DNA of 64,000 nucleotides from Fidelibacterota bacterium (GTDB lineage Bacteria; Fidelibacterota; Marinisomatia; Marinisomatales; TCS55): NCBI GenBank assembly GCA_018674655.1, contig JABGZQ010000066.1, positions 1 to 64,000 of the forward strand, read 5' to 3'. Shown piece by piece: positions 53,868 to 63,500 of this stretch (position 1 is its first letter; each line of letters starts with the position of its first letter). The notes under the pieces were generated by a model. It saw only the letters and a program-made list of their open reading frames with translations, ran no database searches and was not told where the DNA came from. The position numbers and the translations under genes were made by a program.

Positions 53868-55176
53868 AAAATTAGATACCTATATTGCTGAGGGAAATTT
53901 GCCCTATGCGTTTTGCCCGGGGTGTAGCCATGGGAAAATTCTCGAAGCTTTAAGCAATAGTTTAAAACAACAAGGACTTGGTCCTTCTGAAGTTGTTATT
54001 GTTACTGATATTGGATGCGTTGGGCTTTCAGATAAATATTTTGTTACGCACGCATTTCATGGATTACATGGTCGCGCCATAACGTATGCTTCAGGAATAA
54101 AAATGCAAAATCCTGATTTAAAGGTAGTTGTCTTGATTGGTGATGGCGGTTGTGGAATTGGTGGACACCATTTACTCAATGCCGCTCGATTAAATACAGA
54201 TGTGAATGTTTTGGTGTTCAATAATTTTAATTTTGGTATGACGGGCGGACAACACTCTGTAACAACGCCCCTGGATAGTATAACCGCAACTACGGCTCTC
54301 GGTAGCACGGATGCGCCCATGGATATTGCTGGAACTGCTCAAGTAAATGGGGGTGGTTTTATTGCCAGGGCAACGGCTTTTGATAAAGACCTTCCTGATA
54401 TCATTGAAAAAGCAATGAAACACGATGGGTTTTCACTCATTGATATTTGGGAATTATGTACAGCATATTTTGTCCCCAGAAATGATTTTGGGAAAAAAGA
54501 AATGATGAGCTATATGGATGGTATGCAAATGGCGTCGGGTATCCTTCAAGAAACAAATAGACCCAGTTTTCAAACCAGTTATAAAAATATTCAAAAACAA
54601 GCCAGTCAACAAAGTCCAATGAGTGGGCTTATTCTAGATACGAAATTTTCTTCTAATTTAGAGAAACCAATTCGAATCGTTTTGGCAGGGGCTGCAGGAC
54701 AAAAAGTTGTTTCAGCGGGTAACTTACTTGCATCTGCTGCAACTCTTTCCGGATTATGGACAAGCCGTCGAGCTGATTTTCCAATTACAATTCAAACAGG
54801 ATTTTCAGTGGCTGAAATTGTAATCAGTCCAGAACCCGTCGATTATTCTGGGATTGTAAAACCAGACATTGCGGCCATTATCGCCCCAGAGGGAAAAGCT
54901 AAAATATCAAGATTAACCCATGCCATGAAATCTACTGGAACAATATATTATTCTGACGGATTGGGTGAAATAGATTCTGAAGCGAATATTCTGCCATTGC
55001 TTTTTCCAGAAAGTGCAAAACGGGATTTGAGAAAAAATATTTCTGCTTTGACGGCAGCCTTTCTTGCAAAGGAATTAAATATGTTTCCTTTTGAAGCTTT
55101 AAAAGAAGCCGCGCGTCAAATTCAAAAACCCAAAATTGCAGAAATAAATTTGGGTGTGTTTGCCCACTTTGAATAA
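53857..55176 (+). CDS. 2-oxoacid:ferredoxin oxidoreductase, fused beta-gamma subunit (second copy)
   Basis: The 439 residues carry the TPP-binding beta domain first ('CPGCSHGKILEAL' near 21-33, 'IGDGGCGIGGHHLL' near 94-107), then a gamma domain from about 265 ('KPIRIVLAGAAGQKVVSAGN'). The first oxidoreductase in this window has the gamma domain on the alpha chain, so the two enzymes differ in fusion layout and probably in substrate. I used ATG 53857; a GTG at 53848 is three codons upstream. Confidence 0.9.
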   Translation: MGDKKLDTYIAEGNLPYAFCPGCSHGKILEALSNSLKQQGLGPSEVVIVTDIGCVGLSDKYFVTHAFHGLHGRAITYASGIKMQNPDLKVVVLIGDGGCGIGGHHLLNAARLNTDVNVLVFNNFNFGMTGGQHSVTTPLDSITATTALGSTDAPMDIAGTAQVNGGGFIARATAFDKDLPDIIEKAMKHDGFSLIDIWELCTAYFVPRNDFGKKEMMSYMDGMQMASGILQETNRPSFQTSYKNIQKQASQQSPMSGLILDTKFSSNLEKPIRIVLAGAAGQKVVSAGNLLASAATLSGLWTSRRADFPITIQTGFSVAEIVISPEPVDYSGIVKPDIAAIIAPEGKAKISRLTHAMKSTGTIYYSDGLGEIDSEANILPLLFPESAKRDLRKNISALTAAFLAKELNMFPFEALKEAARQIQKPKIAEINLGVFAHFE

Positions 55177-55195
55177 TCCATTATTTTAATTTTTT

Positions 55196-55870
55196 TCAAA
55201 TCAATCCATGATCTGCAAAAGAATACACATCATTGCCTGCTATTATTAAATGGTCATGTATATAGATATCAATGGTTCTTGCCGCTTCCTTTAATTTTTT
55301 AGTGATGGTTAAATCATCTTGGCTTGGACTTGGGTTTCCACTGGGATGATTATGAACAAGGACCAAGGCAGAGGCATCATTTTCCAAAGCTTTCTTCACT
55401 ACCTCACGGGGGTACACTGCAGATGTATTCAATGTGCCTTCAAAAAGTGTTTCCATTTTTAGAATCTGATTGCGGCCATTAAGGTAAATCACCATAAATA
55501 ATTCCTGACTTTTATCTCGAAGATTATGGCGCAAATAATCTAATACATCTTCAGATGATTGAATATAATCCATGTCAACAATGCGGTCAGCTAAGTAGCG
55601 CCGGGCCACATCTTGGGTCAACTTGAGGCCAAACACATTATGGTCGCCAATACCTTTTATTTTTTTCAGTTCTTTGGGGGGCGCTTCTAAAACAGCCTTT
55701 AAAGAACCCCATTTTTTGAGTGCATCTTTCGCCGGTTGTTTACAATCGGTACGGGGTGTACCTAACGTAAGTAATAATTCGATTATTTCGTAATCATGAA
55801 ATCCGTCTAACCCGCTATTCAGAAATTTTTCCCGGAGACGCTGCCGATGGCCTTCATTTGATTTAGCCAT
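55196..55870 (-). CDS. radC: RadC-family JAB/MPN domain protein
   Basis: The 224 residues have an N-terminal helix-hairpin-helix ('LKKIKGIGDHNVFGLKL' near 63-79) and a C-terminal JAMM metalloprotease-like core with 'VLVHNHPSGNPSPSQDD' near 170-186. The family is called RadC, but a DNA-repair role is not firmly established. It converges on the 2-oxoacid oxidoreductase genes with a 19-base gap. Confidence 0.92.
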   Translation of the reverse strand: MAKSNEGHRQRLREKFLNSGLDGFHDYEIIELLLTLGTPRTDCKQPAKDALKKWGSLKAVLEAPPKELKKIKGIGDHNVFGLKLTQDVARRYLADRIVDMDYIQSSEDVLDYLRHNLRDKSQELFMVIYLNGRNQILKMETLFEGTLNTSAVYPREVVKKALENDASALVLVHNHPSGNPSPSQDDLTITKKLKEAARTIDIYIHDHLIIAGNDVYSFADHGLI

Positions 55871-55933
55871 TTAGATCACAGAGTTTATTTATTACATATT
55901 GGTTCATTTGCTCTGCAATTTTTGCTGCCTTGA

Positions 55934-56896
55934 TTAGTTTTTTAAACTCTCCAATTTTTCTTTGAATTCACGAAGTTCCCTAATATTGCCTATTTTTACT
56001 TCACCTGAATCCCATTTAAGATTGAAATCCTCTTTTGAATCCGATCCACCCTGCTTTTGATATAATGGATAAAGATCCGCTTCTTCTCTTGGCTTACCCT
56101 TATGGAGCGTCGCGGTAAGCTGATAGGCTATATCCTCAACAATGTCATCAATTACTCTATCTGAAAGTTGTTTTTCCAGCAATCCTTTCTCAATTTTAGA
56201 AAATCGCATGCCATGTACCACATAATCTTGGTATGCTTCCCAAGCAAAGGGTGCTTTTTCTTTTACATAATGCGCCATGGCATCAGAGAAAACTCGAATT
56301 TCATACTGGGCGTGTCCATCAGAACGCAGGCCAATAAAATGAAGTAGATTATGTAAATCATTTTTCCAATACCATTCGGTATAAATATTTACAGGCAGTA
56401 ATGATCGTGCCAATTCTCGTGCCACACCTGCTTCATTCAATTCTTGGTATAGGGCAAAACTTCTTTCTGAGTTCTCTTTAAAGTACTCCAATACTTTTTG
56501 CTTTAGCTCAGGAGGAACCTCACCCGATCGACCTTGCTTATTTAAAGCACTTTGGAATTGAATATTCTCTGGTTCTGGATAATAAAATTCATCTCGTGCT
56601 TCCGAATATCTTAATGAATATTCATTAATATTGGCTGTCCGATGACGTACCCATTGCCGGGCAACAAAGATTGGCATTTTACAATGGAATTTGAATTCTA
56701 CCATTTCGAAAGGTGTCGTATGTCTATGGCGCATTAAGTACCGAATCAGCCCTCGATCTTGAGAAACCTTACTGGTTCCTTGTCCATAACTTACGCGAGC
56801 GGCTTGAACAATGGCATCATCTCCTCCCATGGAATCCACAAGCCGAACAAAGCCTTTATCTAAACATTTAATTGCATCTTCTGGTATTTTTGTCAT
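55934..56896 (-). CDS. thyX: Flavin-dependent thymidylate synthase
   Basis: The 320-residue ThyX makes dTMP from dUMP with FAD and methylene-tetrahydrofolate. The motif RHRTANINEYSLRYSEA (near 83-99) matches the ThyX signature RHRxxSxxxxSxR with Thr-Ala-Asn replacing the first Ser. It is longer than many ThyX (about 220-260) because of a C-terminal extension. It follows cysQ by 2 bases. The dCMP deaminase at 19 kb would provide dUMP. Confidence 0.92.
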   Translation of the reverse strand: MTKIPEDAIKCLDKGFVRLVDSMGGDDAIVQAARVSYGQGTSKVSQDRGLIRYLMRHRHTTPFEMVEFKFHCKMPIFVARQWVRHRTANINEYSLRYSEARDEFYYPEPENIQFQSALNKQGRSGEVPPELKQKVLEYFKENSERSFALYQELNEAGVARELARSLLPVNIYTEWYWKNDLHNLLHFIGLRSDGHAQYEIRVFSDAMAHYVKEKAPFAWEAYQDYVVHGMRFSKIEKGLLEKQLSDRVIDDIVEDIAYQLTATLHKGKPREEADLYPLYQKQGGSDSKEDFNLKWDSGEVKIGNIRELREFKEKLESLKN

Positions 56897-56898
56897 TT

Positions 56899-57681
56899 CT
56901 AGTTATTTCCTGCTAAAACATTATAAGTCTTATCTACAGCGATTATTTCGCCGGCTACTAAACCGGGAGAAATTAAGGTATTTTTCTGATTATACAGTCG
57001 TTGATGACCATTTAAATCAATAAGTTTTCCGCCGGCCTCATTAATAATACAATTTCCTGCACAAATGTCCCATTCGTTTTTAGGACGAAGTGAAGCAAAA
57101 ATGTCTGCTTTCCCTGCTGCCGTTAATCCCAATTTATATGCCACAGAACCGATAGCTTTCAGTTTCCCAAATATACCATCATAAGACTTCCAGAGTCCAC
57201 GGCGCGTTTCTGAACGGCTGTTTAAAATTACCATTTCACTTACACTTTCCTTGGTGGAACACAAAATGGGGGCATCATTTAAAAATGCTCCCTTACTTTT
57301 TTCGGCTGTAAACATTTCTTTTGTCACTGGATTATAAAGAACACCCACAACCGGATATCCATTCTCCACGAGGGCCACACTCACTACAAAATTCGGAACG
57401 CCCTCAATAAATTCTTTCGTCCCATCCAATGGATCTACAACCCATACACGCTCTTTGGAAAGACGAGCAGGAGAATCTACCGTCTCTTCTGAAAGCCAGC
57501 CATAATCCGGCCGAGCAGCCATTAATGTCTTTTTTAATAAGGTATCTGCTGCATGGTCTGCAGTGGTTACAGGGTTATGATAACCTTTATCCTTGATTTC
57601 ATAATCAGTATTATAATAACTCATTATAATACTGCCCGCTTCAAATGCGGCGTCTTTGGCGATATTTAATTCAGAAATCAT
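56899..57681 (-). CDS. cysQ: 3'(2'),5'-bisphosphate nucleotidase (CysQ) / inositol monophosphatase family
   Basis: This 260-residue magnesium phosphatase has the metal motif DPLDGTKEFIEG near 82-93, with SEE near 66 and 'WDICAGNCIINEAGGKLID' near 201-219. The 'DGTKEF' form fits CysQ, which removes PAP from sulfate assimilation, better than inositol monophosphatase. It is followed after 2 bases by thyX on the same strand. Confidence 0.88.
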   Translation of the reverse strand: MISELNIAKDAAFEAGSIIMSYYNTDYEIKDKGYHNPVTTADHAADTLLKKTLMAARPDYGWLSEETVDSPARLSKERVWVVDPLDGTKEFIEGVPNFVVSVALVENGYPVVGVLYNPVTKEMFTAEKSKGAFLNDAPILCSTKESVSEMVILNSRSETRRGLWKSYDGIFGKLKAIGSVAYKLGLTAAGKADIFASLRPKNEWDICAGNCIINEAGGKLIDLNGHQRLYNQKNTLISPGLVAGEIIAVDKTYNVLAGNN

Positions 57682-57761
57682 AGGGCAAAAATTAGGATAA
57701 AGACATCAAGGTCACATCAAATTATTATGTATTAAATAAAAATTACCAAAATGGCGAGTTT

Positions 57762-58114
57762 ATGATTAGAAATCTTTTAGCCGTAGTCGTTGGATGGATC
57801 TCATGGGGTCTATATTCATTAGCATATTTTCAAACCAATTTGAGAATATGATTCTTCAAACGACGGGAATGTTAATTTCGAATCTCTTTTTGACATTTAT
57901 TCGTTCATTGTCTGCAGGATTTATTGCGGCGATTGTGGCATCAAACAACCATGAGAGAATTGTTCAAATCGCAGCGACAGTAAATTTGGTTTTTGCAATT
58001 GGGATTTAAATAACTTACTGAGATACATTCCCTGTCTGGTATCACATTGTCTTCTTGGTATCTCTAGCCCCATTATTTATTTTGGGCGGCCAGCAACGCA
58101 TTAAACAATTATGA
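57762..58114 (+). pseudogene. Decayed small membrane-protein gene
   Basis: A small membrane protein is spread over two frames with two internal stops. It starts MIRNLLAVVVGWISWGLYSL at 57762, shifts frame near 57800-57850, and continues ('SLSAGFIAAIVASNNHERIV'). It then passes through TAA (58007-58009) and TGA (58019-58021), and resumes 'DTFPVWYHIVFLVSLAPLF' to TGA at 58112-58114. The intact family, from memory, has Gln and Trp at the two stops (CAA to TAA, TGG to TGA), both single transitions. It converges on the DUF2461 gene. Confidence 0.7.
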
Positions 58115-58771
58115 TTGGTTAATTGCTTTCCGCAGAAAAATAATAAATTCTACCATTTGGCTGTAAATATCAAATGCCACGTCTAAACACTTCTCTGATT
58201 GAAATAATTCAGTTGGAATGGTCTTTTTTACAATAAAGTCTTTATATCTTAGCCATTCAATTTGAGGATGATCCTTGGGGTAGCCCTTCGGTGCAACTTT
58301 TAACCGATCGCCTCTTAATTCACCAAATGTTGACTTGAATCCAACCGCGTTCACAATGGATTTAAATTGGTTTGGCCAACCAACAATATATTCTCGAATA
58401 TCTGATAACGTCTCTTTATCTGGATGCCATACTCCACCTGCGATATAGCAATCATTTGGTTCTATATGAATATAATATCCAGCGCCCATTCGTTTTCTGC
58501 CTCCGGGATTCATACCGGCACCAAACCAGGTTTTGTAGGGTGTTTTATCCTTAGAAAATCGTATATCTCTATAAATTCGAAACAGGCAATCCTTGGGTTC
58601 TGTTCCTATCATATCCGGATCGAATTCGGAAATACGGAATAGAAGCATTGCAATAAAATCGATAAAATTTTGATTCGCATCCTTAAATCGATCTTTATTG
58701 GTATGATACCATTCTCGTTGATTATTCTTCTTAATATCCGCCAAAAATTTGAATGTAGATTGGTCAATCAT
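58109..58771 (-). CDS. DUF2461 (TIGR02453) family protein
   Basis: This 220-residue protein matches the DUF2461/TIGR02453 family: 'NNQREWYHTNKDRFKDA' near 16-32, 'RIYRDIRFSKDKTPYKTWFG' near 67-86 and 'GAGYYIHIEPNDCYIAGGVW' near 98-117. Function unknown. It overlaps the methyltransferase gene by 4 bases and is the last gene of the five-gene operon. Confidence 0.9.
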   Translation of the reverse strand: MIDQSTFKFLADIKKNNQREWYHTNKDRFKDANQNFIDFIAMLLFRISEFDPDMIGTEPKDCLFRIYRDIRFSKDKTPYKTWFGAGMNPGGRKRMGAGYYIHIEPNDCYIAGGVWHPDKETLSDIREYIVGWPNQFKSIVNAVGFKSTFGELRGDRLKVAPKGYPKDHPQIEWLRYKDFIVKKTIPTELFQSEKCLDVAFDIYSQMVEFIIFLRKAINQS

Positions 58772-59373
58772 ACTTTTTGAAAAATAATCAATTTTTCACG
58801 ACCCTTACGCGGTTTAATGGACAAGTTCGAGAATTCTTCCTTTTCAATTTCCCATCCTATATCAAAAATAAATTTAACTTCAGCAATACTTGTGGCAAAG
58901 GGAGGGCCTCCTTCTTCTATTGTTTTATCCAACGGAAACCACAATCCTATTAATTGTCCACCTGGTTTTAATATAGATTTTGCCATAGTTTCATATTCTT
59001 TTCTTCTGGTTGGGTCAATGGCACAAAAACAGGTTTGTTCAATCATATAGTCGAAAGTGTTTCCATATTCGAGTGGTAGAGAAAAAATATCAGCTTCGAC
59101 TGCATTCAATTTAACTTGGGCTGATTCCGCTAATGATTTTAGTGCGATTATACTCGATGGCGCAAAATCTACTGCAGTCACCTTGAATCCTTTTTGCGCA
59201 AATAGAATTGCATCATGACCTCGCCCACATCCCACGATACAGATTCTTCCGGGATCTAACTCTGATGCCATTTGACGAAATATTGGAGTCGGACCGCCTA
59301 AATCCCAACCTAAACTATCTGCCAAATATTTATCCTCCCAAAATTGGGAATTGTTTTCACGATAATTCGTCAT
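58768..59373 (-). CDS. TPMT-like SAM-dependent methyltransferase
   Basis: The 201 residues resemble thiopurine methyltransferase (TPMT) family proteins: 'FWEDKYLADSLGWDLGGPTP' near 11-30, SAM motif CIVGCGRGHDAI near 45-56, and 'YMIEQTCFCAIDPTRRKEY' near 109-127. Bacterial members methylate selenium, tellurium or thiol compounds. This fits loosely with the selenium use suggested by selD, but the substrate is unknown. It overlaps both neighbours by 4 bases (ATGA), so it is translationally coupled. Confidence 0.88.
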   Translation of the reverse strand: MTNYRENNSQFWEDKYLADSLGWDLGGPTPIFRQMASELDPGRICIVGCGRGHDAILFAQKGFKVTAVDFAPSSIIALKSLAESAQVKLNAVEADIFSLPLEYGNTFDYMIEQTCFCAIDPTRRKEYETMAKSILKPGGQLIGLWFPLDKTIEEGGPPFATSIAEVKFIFDIGWEIEKEEFSNLSIKPRKGREKLIIFQKV

Positions 59374-59588
59374 TCACCATCCTGATATTGGAATACGGAT
59401 TCCAAAGGAACGCCAAATGCATGGGCAATTTTGAAGGCCAATTCCAAGGAAGGTGAATATTTGCCCCCTTCAATTGCGATGATGGTTTGGCGGGTAACAT
59501 CTGCTTTCGCAGCCAGATCCGCCTGTGTCATTTCATCTGCATCAAAACGAAGACGGCGGACATTATTGGTGATTGCTGGCTTTCCCAT
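59370..59588 (-). CDS. Small XRE-type helix-turn-helix regulator
   Basis: This 72-residue Cro/CI-like protein has the helix-turn-helix 'MTQADLAAKADVTRQTIIAIE' near 19-39 and 'SPSLELAFKIAHAFGVPLES' near 44-63. It resembles the small regulators paired with membrane-protein genes. The methyltransferase gene overlaps it by 4 bases and the membrane gene lies 2 bases upstream. It could regulate its own operon. Confidence 0.9.
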   Translation of the reverse strand: MGKPAITNNVRRLRFDADEMTQADLAAKADVTRQTIIAIEGGKYSPSLELAFKIAHAFGVPLESVFQYQDGE

Positions 59589-59590
59589 TC

Positions 59591-60061
59591 TTAAATGCCC
59601 TTTTTATAATTGTACAATCTTGAAAGAGATTTAACTGTTGAAGAAGCCACCAAAGTCATGAGTAAAAGTTGAGCAATGAGAATTGGGGTCATTTCAGAAA
59701 TCCCAATCGACACAATATTCCCCATACTTTCATTTAAAATAATAAAGCACATGATTAGGGTTACGAATATATCCATGGCAATATATCCCATCTTATAACT
59801 ACGAATATCAATAATGCGATCCATTTCATCCTTTACTTCTGCTTTAGTGATGATATTGATAAGACCGAAAACCACAATTGAATAGACTACAGCAATCAAA
59901 ACCGCACCTATGATGATCCCCGCCAAGTCAGCAGCATATTCGTCCGATCCCGGCACTAATTGAAAAACACCATTAAAAAAGTAAAAACAAACCACAAAAT
60001 TCAGAATCAGTTCACCCCAAATGTTGAGTTCTCTATTTGAATAATTAGATAAAATTTTCAT
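59591..60061 (-). CDS. Four-helix membrane protein, function unknown
   Basis: This 156-residue protein has four hydrophobic segments: 'LILNFVVCFYFFNGVFQLV' near 18-36, and near 47-70, 94-113 and 125-145. It starts inside the previous gene by a 4-base overlap and is followed 2 bases later by the XRE gene. It resembles small membrane proteins that accompany XRE regulators, but no family is certain. Confidence 0.65.
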   Translation of the reverse strand: MKILSNYSNRELNIWGELILNFVVCFYFFNGVFQLVPGSDEYAADLAGIIIGAVLIAVVYSIVVFGLINIITKAEVKDEMDRIIDIRSYKMGYIAMDIFVTLIMCFIILNESMGNIVSIGISEMTPILIAQLLLMTLVASSTVKSLSRLYNYKKGI

Positions 60062-60480
60062 TTGTATCTCCTATTTCCGGCGATTACACCAACCATGTAA
60101 GTAAGGGCCATCAACATGATAAGGTGCGAAACTTCAGGTTCAAAAGTAATAAGTTTTATGTCTTCCAGCAGTTCATAGCTAAGACCGCACACTAACCCAA
60201 CACCCAACGAAATGGCCATGGCTTCAAGTTGAATTTTCCGCATCAGTTCATCAAGCCCATTCAGATACCGTTTGTTTGCCAATATCATTCCAAATCCAAT
60301 CCCCAGATTAATGAGTACTCCGAGAATTGTAAGTGGGGTATTGAACTCCCAAAAGAATTTGGGGCCAAACGCAGCCAATGCTGTTGTCAAAACCCATACG
60401 CCGGTCCAAAGTCCAAGTTGAACTGTATTTATTTTAGTTCGAGTGGTTAAATCACTCGATTCGTTCATCAGTTTTTCCAT
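60058..60480 (-). CDS. Four-helix membrane protein, function unknown
   Basis: The 140 residues have four hydrophobic segments ('LGLWTGVWVLTTALAAFGP', then near 49-66, 87-103 and 118-135). 'MILANKRYLNGLDELMRKIQLEAMAISLGVG' near 65-95 is a recognisable pattern for small membrane proteins encoded with XRE regulators. It is the first gene of the operon; a promoter probably lies at 60490-60558, where the sequence is AT-rich. Confidence 0.65.
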   Translation of the reverse strand: MEKLMNESSDLTTRTKINTVQLGLWTGVWVLTTALAAFGPKFFWEFNTPLTILGVLINLGIGFGMILANKRYLNGLDELMRKIQLEAMAISLGVGLVCGLSYELLEDIKLITFEPEVSHLIMLMALTYMVGVIAGNRRYK

Positions 60481-60558
60481 AATTATAATTCCTTTATCAA
60501 TAATTAGGACTGAATGTATGATATATATTACTATATGTAAAGTATAATTTACATTTTG

Positions 60559-63500
60559 TTAATAATCTCTTACGCTAAAGTATCGGGATTCAGAATGAGA
60601 AAAGTACCATCCACTGACGGAAGCGGCGGGATACATGGCGCGACTTTCTGTCAACGTAATTCCTGTGTTTTCCTCAACATTAAGCATTTTCCAAATCTTA
60701 TCTTTTTCTGCATGATCCGGACATGCTGGGTATCCCGGTGCGGGACGAATACCCTGATATTTTTCATTTATTAGTGAATCATTATTCATTGATTCATCAG
60801 TGGCATATCCCCAGAATTCTTTCCGCATCCTTTGGTGAAGCCGTTCTGCAAAAGCTTCCGCCAGTCGATCCGCTAATACTTTAACCATGATGGCATTATA
60901 ATCATCATGCTGGTTCTCGAACTCTTTTACGATGGTTTCGATTCCATGGCCCGCGGTCACTGCAAATGTGCCAATAAAATCATCGTTTGGCCCAATAAAA
61001 TCAGCCAAAGAATAATTGATGCCATTGGTACCTTTATCTACAGTTTGTCGCGGAAAGTTAAATGTAACCTCATCTGTAATCACTGATTCATTCTCTGCGT
61101 GTGCAGGATGAATCCCAATCACTCCTTTGGTCGTCACTAATTTTTCAGATATGATACGATTTAAAAGTGTTTGACCGTCATCAAAAAGTTTCTGGGCTTC
61201 ATCTCCATACTTTCCATCAGTCAACATCTTTGGATATACACCCTTTAATTCCCAAGCATGGAAAAAGGGAGACCAATCAATATAATCCACCAATTCGTCC
61301 AAAGGGTAATCTTCAAAAACTTTTACCCCTTGGAATTTTGGCGTTGGCACTTGGTATTGGTCCCAATCAATTTGAAGTTTTCTTGATCTTGCTGTAGCAA
61401 TATCGAGTCGTTTCAGTTTTGATCCTTTGGCGCGCGCCTCCCGTATTTTTAAAAAATTGGCTTTTGTATCGGAAATAAATGAATCTTTTTCGTCTGCATT
61501 TAATAGTTTACTCACAACACCCACCGCTCGAGAGGCATCAATCACATGGATGGTTGGCCCAGAATAATTTTCTTCAATTTTTACTGCTGTATGTTTTTGG
61601 CTCGTTGTTGCGCCGCCAATCATAAGTGGAATATCCAATTTTAGCCGTTCCATTTCGCTGGCTACATGAACCATTTCATCCAGACTAGGCGTTATCAACC
61701 CTGAAAGGCCTATAATATCGGCACCTTTTTCTTTTGCAGTTGAAAGGATCTTGTCCGATGGCACCATGACGCCAAGATCAATAATATCGTATCCATTACA
61801 TCCGAGCACGACCCCAACGATATTTTTCCCAATATCATGAACATCGCCTTTCACCGTGGCCATAATAATTCTACCGTTGGACTTACCAGTCAATCCCAAC
61901 TCGTCTTTTTCTTTTTCAATAAATGGCAATAAGTGCGCGACTGCTTTTTTCATTACTCTCGCTGACTTCACAACTTGGGGTAGAAACATTTTCCCGGCGC
62001 CAAACAGATCCCCAACAACATTCATCCCATCCATTAGAGGGCCTTCGATCACATGAATTGGACGTTCATACTTTTGGCGTGCTTCTTCTGTATCTTCCAC
62101 AACAAAATCCGTAATGCCATCTACCAATGCATGACTTAGCCGTTCCTCAACGGTTTTTTCTCGCCATGATAAATCTTTTTTTGCTACTTTTTTTACCCCT
62201 TGATATTCATCAGCGATTTTTACCAGCCGGTCTGTTGCATCTTTGCCACGATTAAATAACACATCCTCCACCCGTTCTTTTAAATCAGGTGGGATATCAT
62301 CATAAAGAGTAAGTTGACCTGCATTTACAATTCCCATATCCATTCCCGCTTGAACGGCATGATATAAAAATGATGAATGCATCGCTTCACGAACACCGTT
62401 ATTCCCACGAAAAGAAAATGAAAGGTTTGAGATACCACCGCTAATATGAACACTTGGCAATGTTTCTTTAATCGTTTTTACCGCTTTAATAAAATCCAAT
62501 CCATACCCATTGTGCTCTTCAATTCCGGTGGCTACTGCAAAAATATTGGGATCAAAAATAATATCTTCGGGCGGGAAGCCGACCTCTTCCGTTAATATTT
62601 TATAGGCTTGAGAGCAAATTTCTACTTTTCGATCATAAGATTCTGCCTGCCCTTTTTCGTCGAAGGCCATGACGATGACGGCAGCGCCATACTTCTTGAT
62701 AATTTTTGCCTGGCGGATGAATTCTGCTTCGCCCTCTTTCATAGAAATTGAATTTACAATCCCTTTACCCTGAAGGTTTTTTAGGCCTTCTTCCAAAACA
62801 GTCCATTTTGATGAATCCACCATGACCGGCACTTTGGCTATATCCGGTTCAGCCGCAATCAAGCGAAGGAATGTTACCATTGCCTCTTCGGAGTCAAGCA
62901 ACCCTTCATCCATATTCACATCAATAATTTGGGCGCCATTTTCAATTTGCTGGCGTGCTACAGATAAGGCTTCCTCATAATTATCTTCTTTTATCAAACG
63001 GCGAAATTTAGCCGAACCAGTCACGTTGGTTCGTTCACCAATATTTACAAAATTACTCTCAGGACGAATCGTAACCGGTTCAAGTCCGCTTAGTTTGGTT
63101 AACGGGTCTATATCTGGAATCTTACGTGGTGTCAATCCTGCAACTGCTTTAGAAATCGCTTTAATGTGCGGTGGCGTTGTACCACAGCAACCACCGACCA
63201 AATTTACCAATCCACTTTCAGCAAATTCTTTAATGATGGCCGCCATTGCTTCAGGAGATTCATCATACTCACCAAATTCATTCGGCAAACCCGCATTCGG
63301 ATAAACAAAAACAGGAATATCCGCAATTGTAGATAATTCATCTAGCCAGGGGCGAATTTGTTCAGCACCTAACGCACAGTTAAGCCCCACGGCTGTTAAA
63401 TTTGCATGACGAATAGAATGCCAAAAAGCTTCGACTGTTTGGCCGGATAAAGTTCGGCCACTTGCGTCCGTAATTGTTCCTGAAACCATGATAGGAATTT

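Noticed and set aside
57762-58114. Selenocysteine or Trp recoding at the TGA in the decayed membrane-protein gene
   Set aside because: A TAA stop four codons earlier and a frameshift are also present, so ordinary decay is the simpler explanation.
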